From Ktedonosporobacter rubrisoli (GTDB taxonomy: Bacteria > Chloroflexota > Ktedonobacteria > Ktedonobacterales > Ktedonobacteraceae): 64,000 bases of DNA. The position numbers and the translations under genes are program-made. Positions 32,889 to 41,468 of this stretch are shown piece after piece. The stretch's first letter is position 1. Every line of letters starts with the position of its first letter. Location: positions 2,604,001 to 2,668,000 of the forward strand of contig NZ_CP035758.1 in NCBI RefSeq assembly GCF_004208415.1. The letters run 5' to 3'. The notes under the pieces were generated by a model that ran no database searches, had not been told where the DNA came from, and saw only the letters and a list, made by a program, of their open reading frames with translations.

Positions 32889-34205
32889 ATGGAGGCTCAA
32901 TCTATGCATGCAGATGTTGTTATTATTGGTGGCGGCTTGGCCGGCTTAAGCGCAGCAGCTTATCTGGCGCGGGCTGGTGTTAGCGTGACCTTGTTTGAAA
33001 AGGCTGCAGAGTTGGGAGGGCGGGCGGCCACACGCGACTATGAAGGCTATCATTTTAATCGTGGTATCCACGCTTTCTATACAGGAGGGGCGGCCACACA
33101 GGTTTTAGCTGAGCTTGGAGTTCACTATAGCGGAGGCACGCCAAAACATGTTTTTGCTTTAAAGCAAGGCAAGTTGCATGTAGCGCCATACGATGCGCTT
33201 TCGATGCTGCGCACAGATGTGCTGGATGTGGCCGATAAACTTGAGCTTGGGCGTTTGTTTGCGGCCTTACCGAAGCTGAACGCGCAGGATCTGCGCTGGA
33301 CGAGCACCCAGGCCTGGCTGGATAGCATAGCCCATCGCCCGCGCGTGAAGCAATTTCTGGGCTCATTTGTCGCTCCCCAGGTCTATACTTCAGCCCTCGA
33401 TCTGGTTAGCGCAGAATTTTTCGTCGCGAAAACACAGCAGATACTTAAGAATAATCCTACGATCTATGTTGATGGTGGCTGGCAAACGCTTGTAGAGGGA
33501 TTGCGCGAAGTAGCAGAAAAGGCAGGAGCGCGTATTGTGAGCAGCAAGCGAGTCGAGGCCGTTGAGTATCAAGATGGTCAGGTACGGGGTGTGGGTTTGC
33601 ATAATGGAGATCAGTTGTCTGCTTCGGCGGTGATCATTGCAACCGAACCGGGAGATGCGGCAAAGTTGGTCGATGCCGACAAATATCCGGAACTGCGCCA
33701 GATTTTTGAGGCCCTGGTTCCTGCTCGTTTAGCCTGCCTCGACGTTGCCCTGAGCCGCGTACCCAACGAACATTATCATGTAGTTCAAGACCTTGAGCAT
33801 CCCTGCTTTATGTCGGCGCAGTCGTTTTATGCGCGCATTGCACCTCAAGGAGGAGCTCTTATCCATGCTTTCAAGCAGCTTGATCCCCGGCAAACCACAG
33901 ATCCACATCAGGATGAGCGCGAGCTAGAGGCTTTGCTTGATGCGGCTCAGCCCGGGTGGCGTGAGGTAGTGGTCAAGCGCTTCTTTTTGCCGCACATCGA
34001 AGCTCTTGGCATGTTGCCTCTGGCGAAGAGTGGCGGCTATGCGGGCCGCCCCGGGCCGCAATTGCCCGGTATGGCTAATCTCTATCTGGCCGGCGACTGG
34101 ATCGGCGAGGGATTTGGCATCGATGCAAGCCTGGGCAGTGCGCGCCAGGCGGCGCAACTGCTTCTAGAAAAAGGAGCTATGAGCCGAATAAATGAGAATG
34201 CTTAG
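32889..34205 (+). CDS. FAD-dependent oxidoreductase (amine oxidase/phytoene desaturase-like)
   Basis: This 438-residue flavoprotein has an N-terminal dinucleotide-binding motif VVIIGGGLAGLSAAAYLARAG (about 9-29) followed by FEKAAELGGRAATRDYEGYHF, which is the amine oxidase/carotene desaturase signature. The C-terminal FAD motif is LPGMANLYLAGDWIGEGFGIDASLGSARQAA. The start is preceded by AAGGAG. It is preceded by an ECF41-type promoter and followed by the ECF41 sigma gene, the usual arrangement in which the sigma factor controls a neighbouring oxidoreductase. The substrate is not known; a carotenoid role is possible but not supported by neighbours. Confidence 0.88.
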   Translation: MEAQSMHADVVIIGGGLAGLSAAAYLARAGVSVTLFEKAAELGGRAATRDYEGYHFNRGIHAFYTGGAATQVLAELGVHYSGGTPKHVFALKQGKLHVAPYDALSMLRTDVLDVADKLELGRLFAALPKLNAQDLRWTSTQAWLDSIAHRPRVKQFLGSFVAPQVYTSALDLVSAEFFVAKTQQILKNNPTIYVDGGWQTLVEGLREVAEKAGARIVSSKRVEAVEYQDGQVRGVGLHNGDQLSASAVIIATEPGDAAKLVDADKYPELRQIFEALVPARLACLDVALSRVPNEHYHVVQDLEHPCFMSAQSFYARIAPQGGALIHAFKQLDPRQTTDPHQDERELEALLDAAQPGWREVVVKRFFLPHIEALGMLPLAKSGGYAGRPGPQLPGMANLYLAGDWIGEGFGIDASLGSARQAAQLLLEKGAMSRINENA

Positions 34206-34230
34206 CCTTCGTTATGACGCTGATCTTTCT

Positions 34231-34266
34231 ACATGCGCGACACTGGTTATAGCCAGTGTCGCATGT
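34231..34266 (+). terminator. Hairpin between oxidoreductase and sigma factor genes
   Basis: ACATGC-GC-GACACTGG pairs with CCAGTGTCGCATGT with a two-base bulge and a short loop; an AT-rich tail follows. It lies 25 bases after the oxidoreductase stop and covers the most upstream in-frame start of the sigma factor frame. Confidence 0.65.
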
Positions 34267-34349
34267 CTATATTATCGCTAACTGAGAAAGCTGATTATAT
34301 AATATTATGTAGAGTGATGAAGCTGGAAAATGCCAGAACGGAGGATAAA

Positions 34350-35228
34350 TTGAAAGGTTCTGAGGATGCTACACAAGTATTTAATCAGTATCGCTGGCTA
34401 CTCTTTTCTATTGCTTATCGCATGCTGGGTAGCGCTACCGACGCCGAAGATATCGTACAGGAGGCTTTTGTGCGCTGGCTGCAGGCCAGCGAAGAGGAAG
34501 TGAAATCCCCAAGAGCCTATCTATCAACAGTAGTTGTCCATCTCTGCATTGACTTTCAGCGCTCAGCCCAGGCGCGCCGCGAAGTATATGTTGGTCCCTA
34601 TTTGCCCGAGCCTCTGGGCACACATCTGCGCCCAGAGCTAATTGAGACGCCACTGCTGGCCGAATCCCTCTCTTTTGCTTTTCTGGTCCTGCTGGAAAGT
34701 TTGCCACCTTTAGAACGGGCAGTCTTCTTGTTGCGCGAAGTTTTTGAATATAATTATGACGAAATCGCCACAATCGTTGGCAAGGGCGAGGCTAACTGCC
34801 GACAGATCCTCCATCGAGCTCGCGAGCATCTGGAGCAGCGGCAGCGGCGCTTTGAGGTCTCGCCTGATCAACAGGAGAGAATCACTTACCAGTTTATGCA
34901 GGCTAGCAATAACGGTGATATGCAAGGCTTACTCAAGTTGCTGGCTGACGATATTGTCTTTACCGGCGATAGCAATGGTAAGGTTCGTGCAGGCTTAAAA
35001 CCGGTAAAAGGACGCGACAAGGTTGCCCGTGGTATGCTGGGTGGGTTGCGCCTGCTCGCAGTGGATATGGAGACGCGGATAGAGGAGATCAATGCCCAGC
35101 CGGCTATTGTGGGATATGTGAATGGGCGGCCCTTTGGTGTAGTGCTTCTTGACATTGAGGGTGGGCTGATTCAGCATGTCTATGCAGTCCTTAATCCAGA
35201 CAAACTTAGCTGGTTAGCCGCGCGCTGA
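34350..35228 (+). CDS. ECF41-family RNA polymerase sigma factor with C-terminal SnoaL-like domain
   Basis: The protein contains sigma-2 (YRWLLFSIAYRMLGSATDAEDIVQEAF), the ECF41 linker motif PYLPEPL, sigma-4 (LPPLERAVFLLREVFEYNYD and following, with GKGEANCRQILHRARE), and a SnoaL-like C-terminal domain (about 205-292) that regulates activity in place of an anti-sigma factor. The C-terminal NPDKL motif is present; the DGGGK motif reads DSNGK. I prefer the TTG at 34350: GGAGG lies 5 bases upstream, TATAAT is at 34298-34303, and the resulting 292 residues start as usual for the group. ATG at 34317 is the alternative. It probably directs transcription from the promoter at 32813. Confidence 0.88.
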   Translation: MKGSEDATQVFNQYRWLLFSIAYRMLGSATDAEDIVQEAFVRWLQASEEEVKSPRAYLSTVVVHLCIDFQRSAQARREVYVGPYLPEPLGTHLRPELIETPLLAESLSFAFLVLLESLPPLERAVFLLREVFEYNYDEIATIVGKGEANCRQILHRAREHLEQRQRRFEVSPDQQERITYQFMQASNNGDMQGLLKLLADDIVFTGDSNGKVRAGLKPVKGRDKVARGMLGGLRLLAVDMETRIEEINAQPAIVGYVNGRPFGVVLLDIEGGLIQHVYAVLNPDKLSWLAAR

Positions 35229-35457
35229 GCACTTGCGCTTGCAGGTTTTTCGGCTTTTACAAACGAGATAGCTAAAGGCCAGAGCTTGCCAGGATTGGCT
35301 CAACAGTTCTCGGCAGCATTGGGAAATGCTATACTTGAGTTAGTTGCTCTCAAGCGGGTAAAAGTCGATCGTTGATGTCGAGGGAGGCATTAAGGCTTGA
35401 GAGGTCAATGAGAGAGCTGTTAAGGTAGGGATACACTGAAAGGAAGCAGCCGTACAT

Positions 35458-36303
35458 ATGCAATTTGCTATCGATATTCCCCACTTTGGAGCGCTTAGCG
35501 ATCCGCTGCTGGTAGCCGAGCTGGCCCATGAAGCTGAGGAAATGGGATGGGATGGATTCTTTGTCTGGGACCATATCAACTACAAACTCCCCGATTTACC
35601 ACAAGCTATGGCAATAGCCGATCCCTGGATACAAATGAGCGCAATTGCCCTGCGAACCAGTCGTATCAAGCTTGGCCCAATGGTTACACCGCTGGCTCGT
35701 CGTCGGCCCTGGAAAGTTGCGCGCGAAACTGTCACGCTAGATCATCTCTCAGGTGGCCGCCTGATTTTTGGTATTGGGCTGGGAACTGACCGCAGCGGCG
35801 AATATAGCATCTTTGGTGAGACAACAGACGCCCGAGCGCACGGAGAGCTGCTTGACGAAGGGCTTGAAGTCCTGACAAAGTTGTGGAGCGGCGAGAAATT
35901 TAGCTATGCAGGCAAGCATTATCAGCTCTCACAGGCGCAATTTCTGCCCAAACCTTTGCAACAGCCTCGCATTCCTATCTGGGTTGCCGGCCACTGGCCG
36001 CACAAAAAGCCCCTGCGCCGGGCAGCTAAGTTTGATGGCATCTTTCCCCTCATGCGAGAGCGCGCGCTGACCCCCAACGATTTTCGTGAGATCCTTGGTT
36101 ATGTCAGGGAGCAGCGCACGCAAGATACCCCCTTTGATGTTGTGGCCGGCGGCCTGACGAGCGGCACAGACAAAGCGCGGGATGCGGCCCAGGTGGCCTC
36201 TTTTGCCGAAGCCGGCGCAACCTGGTGGCTAGAATGCTATCTTCCCCAGCATACCCTTGAGCAGGTGCGCCAGCGTATCCGCCAGGGACCCCCGCAATTC
36301 TAA
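35458..36303 (+). CDS. LLM-class oxidoreductase (third in window)
   Basis: This 281-residue luciferase-like enzyme has MQFAIDIPHFGALSDPLLVAEL at the start, EEMGWDGFFVWDHI (29-42), IKLGPMVTPLARRRPWKVARETVTLDHLSGGRLIFGIGLG and IPIWVAGHWPHKKPLRRAAKFDGIFPL. It belongs to a different subgroup from the enzymes at 23.5 and 31.1 kb. The ATG at 35458 has AAAGGAAG about 12 bases upstream. It converges with the MocR gene. The substrate is unknown. Confidence 0.88.
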   Translation: MQFAIDIPHFGALSDPLLVAELAHEAEEMGWDGFFVWDHINYKLPDLPQAMAIADPWIQMSAIALRTSRIKLGPMVTPLARRRPWKVARETVTLDHLSGGRLIFGIGLGTDRSGEYSIFGETTDARAHGELLDEGLEVLTKLWSGEKFSYAGKHYQLSQAQFLPKPLQQPRIPIWVAGHWPHKKPLRRAAKFDGIFPLMRERALTPNDFREILGYVREQRTQDTPFDVVAGGLTSGTDKARDAAQVASFAEAGATWWLECYLPQHTLEQVRQRIRQGPPQF

Positions 36304-36378
36304 GCCCGCTCGTGTTGGCGTGCTGCATCCAGATCCCTGGCTCGCTCCGACAGGAGGAGGATGGCTGGCTAGCCATCC

Positions 36379-37989
36379 TTAGACCTCGGTCGTAAATTGC
36401 GGAGTTGAATGGATAGGGCGCCTTTCTGTTTGTACAAGTGTCTGCAGTACGGCAGCGAGGCGCCGCGTTGCTTCTTCAAGCTGCTGCGGCGATTTGTCGG
36501 CGAAAGTCAGGCGGAGCGTATTGCTGCTTTGCTGCGTACGTACTGGCGCAAAGAATTGACCAGGAGCAAGCACCAATCCACGCGATGCAGCTTCCTCAAC
36601 AACCTGTATGCTATCCAGATGCTCTGGAATGCTGAGCAGAAGATTGAAGCCGGCCTGGGGGATACTCCAATGGCAGCCGAAGGGGCTCAACTCCTGTTCC
36701 AGAGCGGTCAGGAGGGCGTTGCGCCGCTGATGATAAGTTCGGCGAATATGGGTAAGCTCGCGCTCGTAGGCCAGGGCGTTCAAATAGTGGAGGACTGTAC
36801 GCGTTGTTGAGATAGGCGTTGGACGATCAAAGATCTGCTTTTGCCGCACCAGCACTGAGAGCAGAGCGGGCGCGGCGACGATGCAGCCAAGCCGTACGGC
36901 CGGGAAGATCGTTTTGCTGAAACTTTTTAGATAGATGACGCGTCCCTCTGTCTCATAATTCCAGATCGCAGGAGCAGGCGTGACACCCTGATAGTAAAGC
37001 TCATTGAAGGCATCATCCTCGATAATTAACAAGTTATGTTTGCGTGCCAGCTCGGCCAGGTGACGGCGGCGCTCCTGGGCTAAGCTAACTCCTGTTGGAC
37101 TCTGACCTGTCGGAATGGTATAGAGCAGGCGTGGCCGGTTTTGAGGTGTAGCTTCTAACTTACGCGCCAGAACCTCTGTTTGCAGACCGTATTCGTCAAG
37201 CGGTATCGTCTCCCACTGCACACCGCGCTGCTCAAAAATGTCAAGGGCAGAAATATAGCTCATTTCCTCCACAAAGACACTATCCCCAGGTTGTAGCAAG
37301 CTTCGTGCTATAAGATCAAGCCCTTGCTGGGTGCCGCTGGTGAGCAAAATACTTTCAGTATCAACATAGATACCGTAACGCCTGATATATGCTGCAAGAA
37401 AGGAGCGCAAGGCGGGATCACCAAGGGCGCTGGCCCCATATTGCAGATTGTTGGTGTCCTCCTCCTGCTTTAAAGAAATGCCCGCCTGGGTCATGGCCTC
37501 TTGCCAGCGCTCCAGCGAGAAGAGGTTGGCATCAGGATTTCCACTGGAGAAATGCAGCAACGGCTCTTCGGCAGGCCAGCGCTTCACTGCATTTTGTAAA
37601 GTGCGTTGCAGCAGCGCGGCCCTGGGTAGACGAAGCTGCTGTTGGAGCGCTGCCATCCATTCGGGCGGCTTTGCTGGAGGCTGCTGGCTTCCTTCTAAAG
37701 TTGGCTGAAGCGGCTTTGCCTGGAAGGCAGATGTTATGCTCGGTCGGGGCAGAAGGAAGGTTCCTCGCCCAATACTGCCGCTGGCTACGCCTTCGAGGGC
37801 CAGGACATCATAGGATTGCGAGACAGTAATGGGACTGATGCCTAGCTGCTCTGCTAGCTTGCGAATGGGCGGTAACTTTTCGCCGGGCTGCAACTCTCCC
37901 TCTTTTACCGCCCGTTTAATATGGTCTGCTAATTGACGATAAAGCGGAGTAGAGGCGTCTTTCTGTAAGGCGAAGCAGCGATAATCCAT
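36379..37989 (-). CDS. MocR-type regulator (GntR helix-turn-helix fused to aminotransferase)
   Basis: This 536-residue fusion has an N-terminal GntR winged helix (TPLYRQLADHIKRAVKEGELQPGEKLPPIRKLAEQLGISPITVSQSYDVL region, about 15-75) and a C-terminal fold-type I aminotransferase domain with NLQYGASALGDPALRSFLAAY, LLTSGTQQGLDLI, IEDDAFNELYY and the PLP lysine in YLKSFSKTIFPAVRLGCI. MocR proteins sense PLP or amino-acid adducts and control neighbouring genes, often divergent ones. The DJ-1/PfpI gene is divergent with an overlapping promoter region and an inverted repeat between the two -10 elements. Confidence 0.92.
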   Translation of the reverse strand: MDYRCFALQKDASTPLYRQLADHIKRAVKEGELQPGEKLPPIRKLAEQLGISPITVSQSYDVLALEGVASGSIGRGTFLLPRPSITSAFQAKPLQPTLEGSQQPPAKPPEWMAALQQQLRLPRAALLQRTLQNAVKRWPAEEPLLHFSSGNPDANLFSLERWQEAMTQAGISLKQEEDTNNLQYGASALGDPALRSFLAAYIRRYGIYVDTESILLTSGTQQGLDLIARSLLQPGDSVFVEEMSYISALDIFEQRGVQWETIPLDEYGLQTEVLARKLEATPQNRPRLLYTIPTGQSPTGVSLAQERRRHLAELARKHNLLIIEDDAFNELYYQGVTPAPAIWNYETEGRVIYLKSFSKTIFPAVRLGCIVAAPALLSVLVRQKQIFDRPTPISTTRTVLHYLNALAYERELTHIRRTYHQRRNALLTALEQELSPFGCHWSIPQAGFNLLLSIPEHLDSIQVVEEAASRGLVLAPGQFFAPVRTQQSSNTLRLTFADKSPQQLEEATRRLAAVLQTLVQTERRPIHSTPQFTTEV

Positions 37990-38019
37990 GCAAATCCTCC
38001 CTCATTTTGCCGCGTATCA

Positions 38020-38048
38020 TTGACAAATGTTCTTGTATGTACTATTGT
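38020..38048 (+). promoter_or_regulatory. Promoter of the DJ-1/PfpI gene
   Basis: TTGACA (38020-38025) and TATTGT (38043-38048) are 17 bases apart and point to the gene at 38111. Confidence 0.6.
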
Positions 38049-38068
38049 ATTTATAGCATATCAATAGT
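38041..38068. promoter_or_regulatory. Inverted repeat between divergent promoters, likely MocR operator
   Basis: ACTATTG (38041-38047) and CAATAGT (38062-38068) are perfect inverted arms 14 bases apart. They overlap the -10 element of the rightward promoter and lie inside the leftward one, so a bound dimer would block both. Confidence 0.5.
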
Positions 38069-38079
38069 GATTTTGTCAA
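38050..38079 (-). promoter_or_regulatory. Promoter of the MocR gene
   Basis: On the minus strand TTGACA (38079-38074) and TATAAA (38055-38050) are 18 bases apart and lie about 60 bases before the MocR start. Confidence 0.65.
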
Positions 38080-38110
38080 GATTGTAATTAATAACAATTT
38101 GGAGAAAAGA

Positions 38111-38737
38111 ATGGATATCGCAATAGTGCTGTTTGAGGGCTTCGAGGAAATGGATGCGCTTGCCCCTTTTAGCGTATTTCAGCAAGTGACGATGCATAGA
38201 CAAGATATGCATGTCAGGCTTGTCTCTTATGATGGTGCCGAGGAAGTCACGGCCGCTCATGGGTTGCGTGTGCGCGTAGACGAAACGCTCTCCTTAGAGA
38301 GCCCGCCGGATGTGCTCATAGTTCCGGGAGGTGGTTGGGCGTCGCGCGCTGAGAGAGGAGCCTGGGCGGAGGCAGAGCAGGGTGTCTTACCTGCGCACCT
38401 GGCTCGCTTTAAACAAGCTGGCGTGACGATGGGTGCGGTTTGCACCGGTTCTCTTCTCCTGGCAAAGGCTGGTTTGCTTGCCGGGCGCCCGGCAACGACC
38501 CATCATCTCGCTATAGAGGACTTGCGCGCAGCCGGGGCTCAAATTATCAATGCGCGTGTGGTCGATGATGGCGATGTCGTAACAGCAGGAGGCGTAACTT
38601 CCGGATTGGATCTTGCCCTCTGGCTGATTGAGCGCTACTTTGGAGCAGAAATAGCCATCTCTATAGAAAGCCTTCTAGAGTATGAGCGACGTGGTACGGT
38701 CTGGCAACATGGGCCTCAGACTGCCAAAAGCGCTTAG
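38111..38737 (+). CDS. DJ-1/PfpI family protein
   Basis: This 208-residue class I glutamine amidotransferase-like protein has the nucleophile elbow GAVCTGSLLLAKAGLLAGRPATTHH with Cys and the downstream His pair, and an N-terminal VLFEGFEEMDALAPFSVFQ typical of the PfpI/GlxA subgroup. There is no helix-turn-helix extension, so it is not an AraC-type regulator. The ATG at 38111 is chosen because TTGGAG precedes it; the TTG at 38099 would destroy that site. Family members are isonitrile hydratases, glyoxalases or of unknown function. It is probably under MocR control. Confidence 0.85.
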   Translation: MDIAIVLFEGFEEMDALAPFSVFQQVTMHRQDMHVRLVSYDGAEEVTAAHGLRVRVDETLSLESPPDVLIVPGGGWASRAERGAWAEAEQGVLPAHLARFKQAGVTMGAVCTGSLLLAKAGLLAGRPATTHHLAIEDLRAAGAQIINARVVDDGDVVTAGGVTSGLDLALWLIERYFGAEIAISIESLLEYERRGTVWQHGPQTAKSA

Positions 38738-38844
38738 CAGCTTATTTCCTCAGCATGCCAGCGAGCTATAAAGAGAAACCCTGGAAATTTTACCTCATAA
38801 GCCTGATTGGCTGAGCGAGTAGGGAGATCTAGTCAGGTACAAAG

Positions 38845-38972
38845 CTAACCTCAGCAGCTGAAATCCTGCCTGGGGTTAGTACTCTTTCTTCAAGGTAAGC
38901 GCTACCAAATAGAAAATAACATTCCGTCCGCTGCCCAGTTACCTTGATAAGTTTCTCGCTCGCGAGAAACTT
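38845..38972. terminator. Two hairpins in the 311-bp gap between convergent genes
   Basis: CTAACCTCAG (38845-38854) pairs with CTGGGGTTAG (38870-38879) and is followed by TACTCTTTCTTC, a good terminator for the PfpI gene. AAGTTTCTCG/CGAGAAACTT (38949-38972) is a perfect 10-bp stem with a CTCG loop, suited to the leftward receiver gene. Nothing else is seen in this gap. Confidence 0.7.
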
Positions 38973-39048
38973 TAGATACCATTAGCGGAGTATAAGCCTA
39001 TCCATGCAGCGATAAATTCGCTACTTTCCCTCAAGAAGTGAGATTCGC

Positions 39049-39471
39049 TTATGCCTCTTGAGGTTCTAGCAATTCCCGCAGCGTACGGGTCAGCTCGTCG
39101 AGCTCAAATGGCTTGTATAGACTATGTAGTTTGCGCTTTTCCAGCTCCTTTTGCGGAAGGCGTGAACTTGCCGTTATGAAAAGAGCTGGCACATTTTCAT
39201 GTCCTTCGGTCGAGCGTAGCAAATCATAGAGATCAAGGCCATCGATACCAGGAAGTTGATAGTCAAGGAGAAAGAGGTCGAATTTGAAGTGGCCAGTCAT
39301 TCTTAAGGCTTCAAAGGCATCATGCGCATGAATGGCGCGATAGGGAGTCTCTTCCCTGATCATCTGGATGAGGCAAGCCCCAAAGTCAGCATCATCCTCA
39401 ACTACGATGATCAGCTTAAACGCGGGGGAAGTGGTCTGGGCTGGCGAGCATGTTTCTTGCTGTATCATCAA
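39049..39471 (-). CDS. Stand-alone response regulator receiver domain
   Basis: This 140-residue protein has a CheY-like receiver domain only: acidic pair in VVEDDADFG (about 25-33), phospho-acceptor Asp in LFLLDYQLPGIDGLDLY, Thr/Ser in ALFITASSRLP and Lys in LYKPFEL. There is no output domain, so it would act by protein contact, as in phosphorelays. AAGGAG precedes the start. No kinase gene is directly adjacent. Confidence 0.9.
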   Translation of the reverse strand: MMIQQETCSPAQTTSPAFKLIIVVEDDADFGACLIQMIREETPYRAIHAHDAFEALRMTGHFKFDLFLLDYQLPGIDGLDLYDLLRSTEGHENVPALFITASSRLPQKELEKRKLHSLYKPFELDELTRTLRELLEPQEA

Positions 39472-39830
39472 AGGCTCCTTGCAATTCTGCTAACCACATT
39501 TATGTCTCTATCTAGTATACATTCTTTCGGTGTGGAGACGCAGCTTGATGGGAAAAAAGGTGAAACACCACGATATATCCTGCACCATCAGGCTTTCGGG
39601 ATGAGCAGCTCATTTGTATCGCTGTCATCCTGGCAGAAATGAACAACATTACTCGCTGGCTTCACGCTTTAATTTATGTAATTCTATGTACTCAAGCTGC
39701 ATAGGAAGGCGCGTAAGCCTCTGCAACTCCCACCTGGAAAAGGATAGCGCGGAACTCCTTGTAGGTCAAGTGGGAATGCAGACAGAAAGAGGAAGGAAAG
39801 GAGGTTTTTTTCTGTCGATCTACCCCGTAC
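39472..39830. other. 359-bp gap without a recognised gene
   Basis: The gap holds the leader of the receiver gene (a TATACT-like -10 lies near 39515-39520 on the minus strand) and, at 39796-39813, a purine run followed by seven T. No gene is supported. Confidence 0.4.
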
Positions 39831-40481
39831 TCAGGAGGGAACTGGATGTTTTTTCAGCCTTTCCTTCTCCACACCGGCCTGTAGAAGTTCATCGTTTTCG
39901 AGCACATAGACGCGATCTCCTGGCCCAATCACCTCTTGTCCTGTTGTAGGGGCAACATGAGCATAGAAGCCACGACGGCCATGACGCAAGAATTGTAGCG
40001 TCCGCTTGATTTGATCTCTGGGGTGAGGTAACCAGGGATGTAGGGCAAAACGGCAGAAGAGGACGCAGGGCTCGGTAGCTGCCGGTTGGGTGAGATAGAC
40101 AAATTCGCCAGTATAAGCATTCTGAATAGCAAGAGCCTGGCCCAGGTCGGCCAGCGTGTAGTAAGCTCCTGTTTGGATAAGAATATTTTCTCCAGCGCAG
40201 CCATCGAACATATGCTTACCAAATTGAGCGCGCAATATGTCATAGTGGCTGGTAAAACCAATAGAGATCGCGTTATTTCCTCGATAGCGCGACTGGGAAT
40301 GCTGTGCATGGTGGACATCCATTACCTCTTCATCGGCACTGGTTATCCCCACGACGCCCTTAGAGGTGAGGCAGAGACGATCGACTACAAGGAGCCGAGC
40401 GGGATCATAGCGTTGGGGATGACCATGCTTGATCGGAAGTGGTTGGATTTGGACGCGTATAATCTGCCCTATTTCACGCAT
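39831..40481 (-). CDS. MOSC-domain protein
   Basis: This 216-residue protein matches the MOSC fold (molybdenum cofactor sulfurase C-terminal domain), which carries molybdenum-cofactor-linked sulfur transfer or detoxification of N-hydroxylated compounds. The match rests on the N-terminal PLPIKHG and VVDRLCLTSKGVVGI, the central RAQFGKHMFDGCAGENILIQ, which is the family signature of Gly-Glu-Asn, and the conserved Cys in EPCVLFCRF followed by GRRGFYAHV. No strong ribosome binding site is seen at 40481, so the exact start is uncertain. It stands alone on the minus strand. Confidence 0.7.
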   Translation of the reverse strand: MREIGQIIRVQIQPLPIKHGHPQRYDPARLLVVDRLCLTSKGVVGITSADEEVMDVHHAQHSQSRYRGNNAISIGFTSHYDILRAQFGKHMFDGCAGENILIQTGAYYTLADLGQALAIQNAYTGEFVYLTQPAATEPCVLFCRFALHPWLPHPRDQIKRTLQFLRHGRRGFYAHVAPTTGQEVIGPGDRVYVLENDELLQAGVEKERLKKHPVPS

Positions 40482-40790
40482 CGAGCGATAGTCCTTTCTC
40501 TTCTATTTATTCATAACAAATGGTTTTCAGGGTTATTTCTTTACAATGAAGGGACGCTAGACCTCTTCTCCTAATGTGTGGATGAAATTAATACATTTCT
40601 TTATACCTTTAGTGACAAGCTCGCTCGCCTGTTCGTAGTGATACACAGAAAAATGCTCTGGTAGGCAAAAGTACATTCACTTTCTTCTACGCTTACATGT
40701 TACTATAGCAAAGACGAATGAGAAAACGATGAGAAGATATGGGTTGACATATGCAGGTTCTCATAATTTACAAAGCAGGAGTAGAGTTGT
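40482..40790. other. 309-bp divergent gap
   Basis: This separates the MOSC gene from the rightward two-component operon. A TTGACA at 40743-40748 is present but no -10 lies at proper spacing. No gene is seen. Confidence 0.35.
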
Positions 40791-41468
40791 ATGCGTATTT
40801 TGCTTGTAGAAGATCATCCTTCTTTGGGTCCTGATCTCAAGCGGAGCCTCGAACGTTGCCATTATGCAGTTGATTTAAGCATTGATGGAGACGACGCGGT
40901 TCATCTGGCGCTGGTTTTTCCTTATGATCTCATTATCCTTGATATCCTCTTGCCTGGCCTGAATGGTTTTGAAGTTTGTCGCCAATTGCGCACCCGACAA
41001 AGCAACGTGCCCATTCTCTTTCTTACGGCCCTGGAAGGGGTCGATGATCGAGTTCAGGGACTTGATCTTGGGGCCGATGATTATGTAACTAAGCCTTTTG
41101 ACTTTCGTGAATTAGAAGCCAGGATACGGGCCTTGCTCAGGCGTGAGAGTACGCCTAAAAACACTGTGCTCAAGTTTATGGATATCACTATGGATACAAG
41201 TACTCATGAAGTGCGCCGGGGCCAGCGGCTCATTCGCCTTTCCAGCAAGGAATATACTCTGCTGGATTTTCTCATGCGCCGGCCTCGTGAGGTACTTAGC
41301 CGTACCACGATCGCCGAACATGTCTGGGATTACGATGCTGAACACCTCTCCAACGTGATTGACGTCTATGTGGGCTATGTGCGGACAAAACTATGTGCCG
41401 ATGGGGAGCCCAATGTTATTCAGTCTGTGCGCGGCATTGGCTATCAGCTAAAGGAGCCGGAACGATGA
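40791..41468 (+). CDS. OmpR/PhoB-family response regulator
   Basis: This 225-residue regulator has a receiver domain (MRILLVEDHPSLGPDL, Asp in LIILDILLPGLNGFEVC, Thr in LFLTALEG, Lys in YVTKPFDF) and an OmpR-type winged helix (TSTHEVRRGQRLIRLSSKEY to IQSVRGIGYQLKEPE). It overlaps the kinase gene by four bases (ATGA), so they form a two-component pair. The next gene codes for a copper-binding-type cupredoxin lipoprotein, which points to a metal or envelope signal. Confidence 0.93.
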   Translation: MRILLVEDHPSLGPDLKRSLERCHYAVDLSIDGDDAVHLALVFPYDLIILDILLPGLNGFEVCRQLRTRQSNVPILFLTALEGVDDRVQGLDLGADDYVTKPFDFRELEARIRALLRRESTPKNTVLKFMDITMDTSTHEVRRGQRLIRLSSKEYTLLDFLMRRPREVLSRTTIAEHVWDYDAEHLSNVIDVYVGYVRTKLCADGEPNVIQSVRGIGYQLKEPER

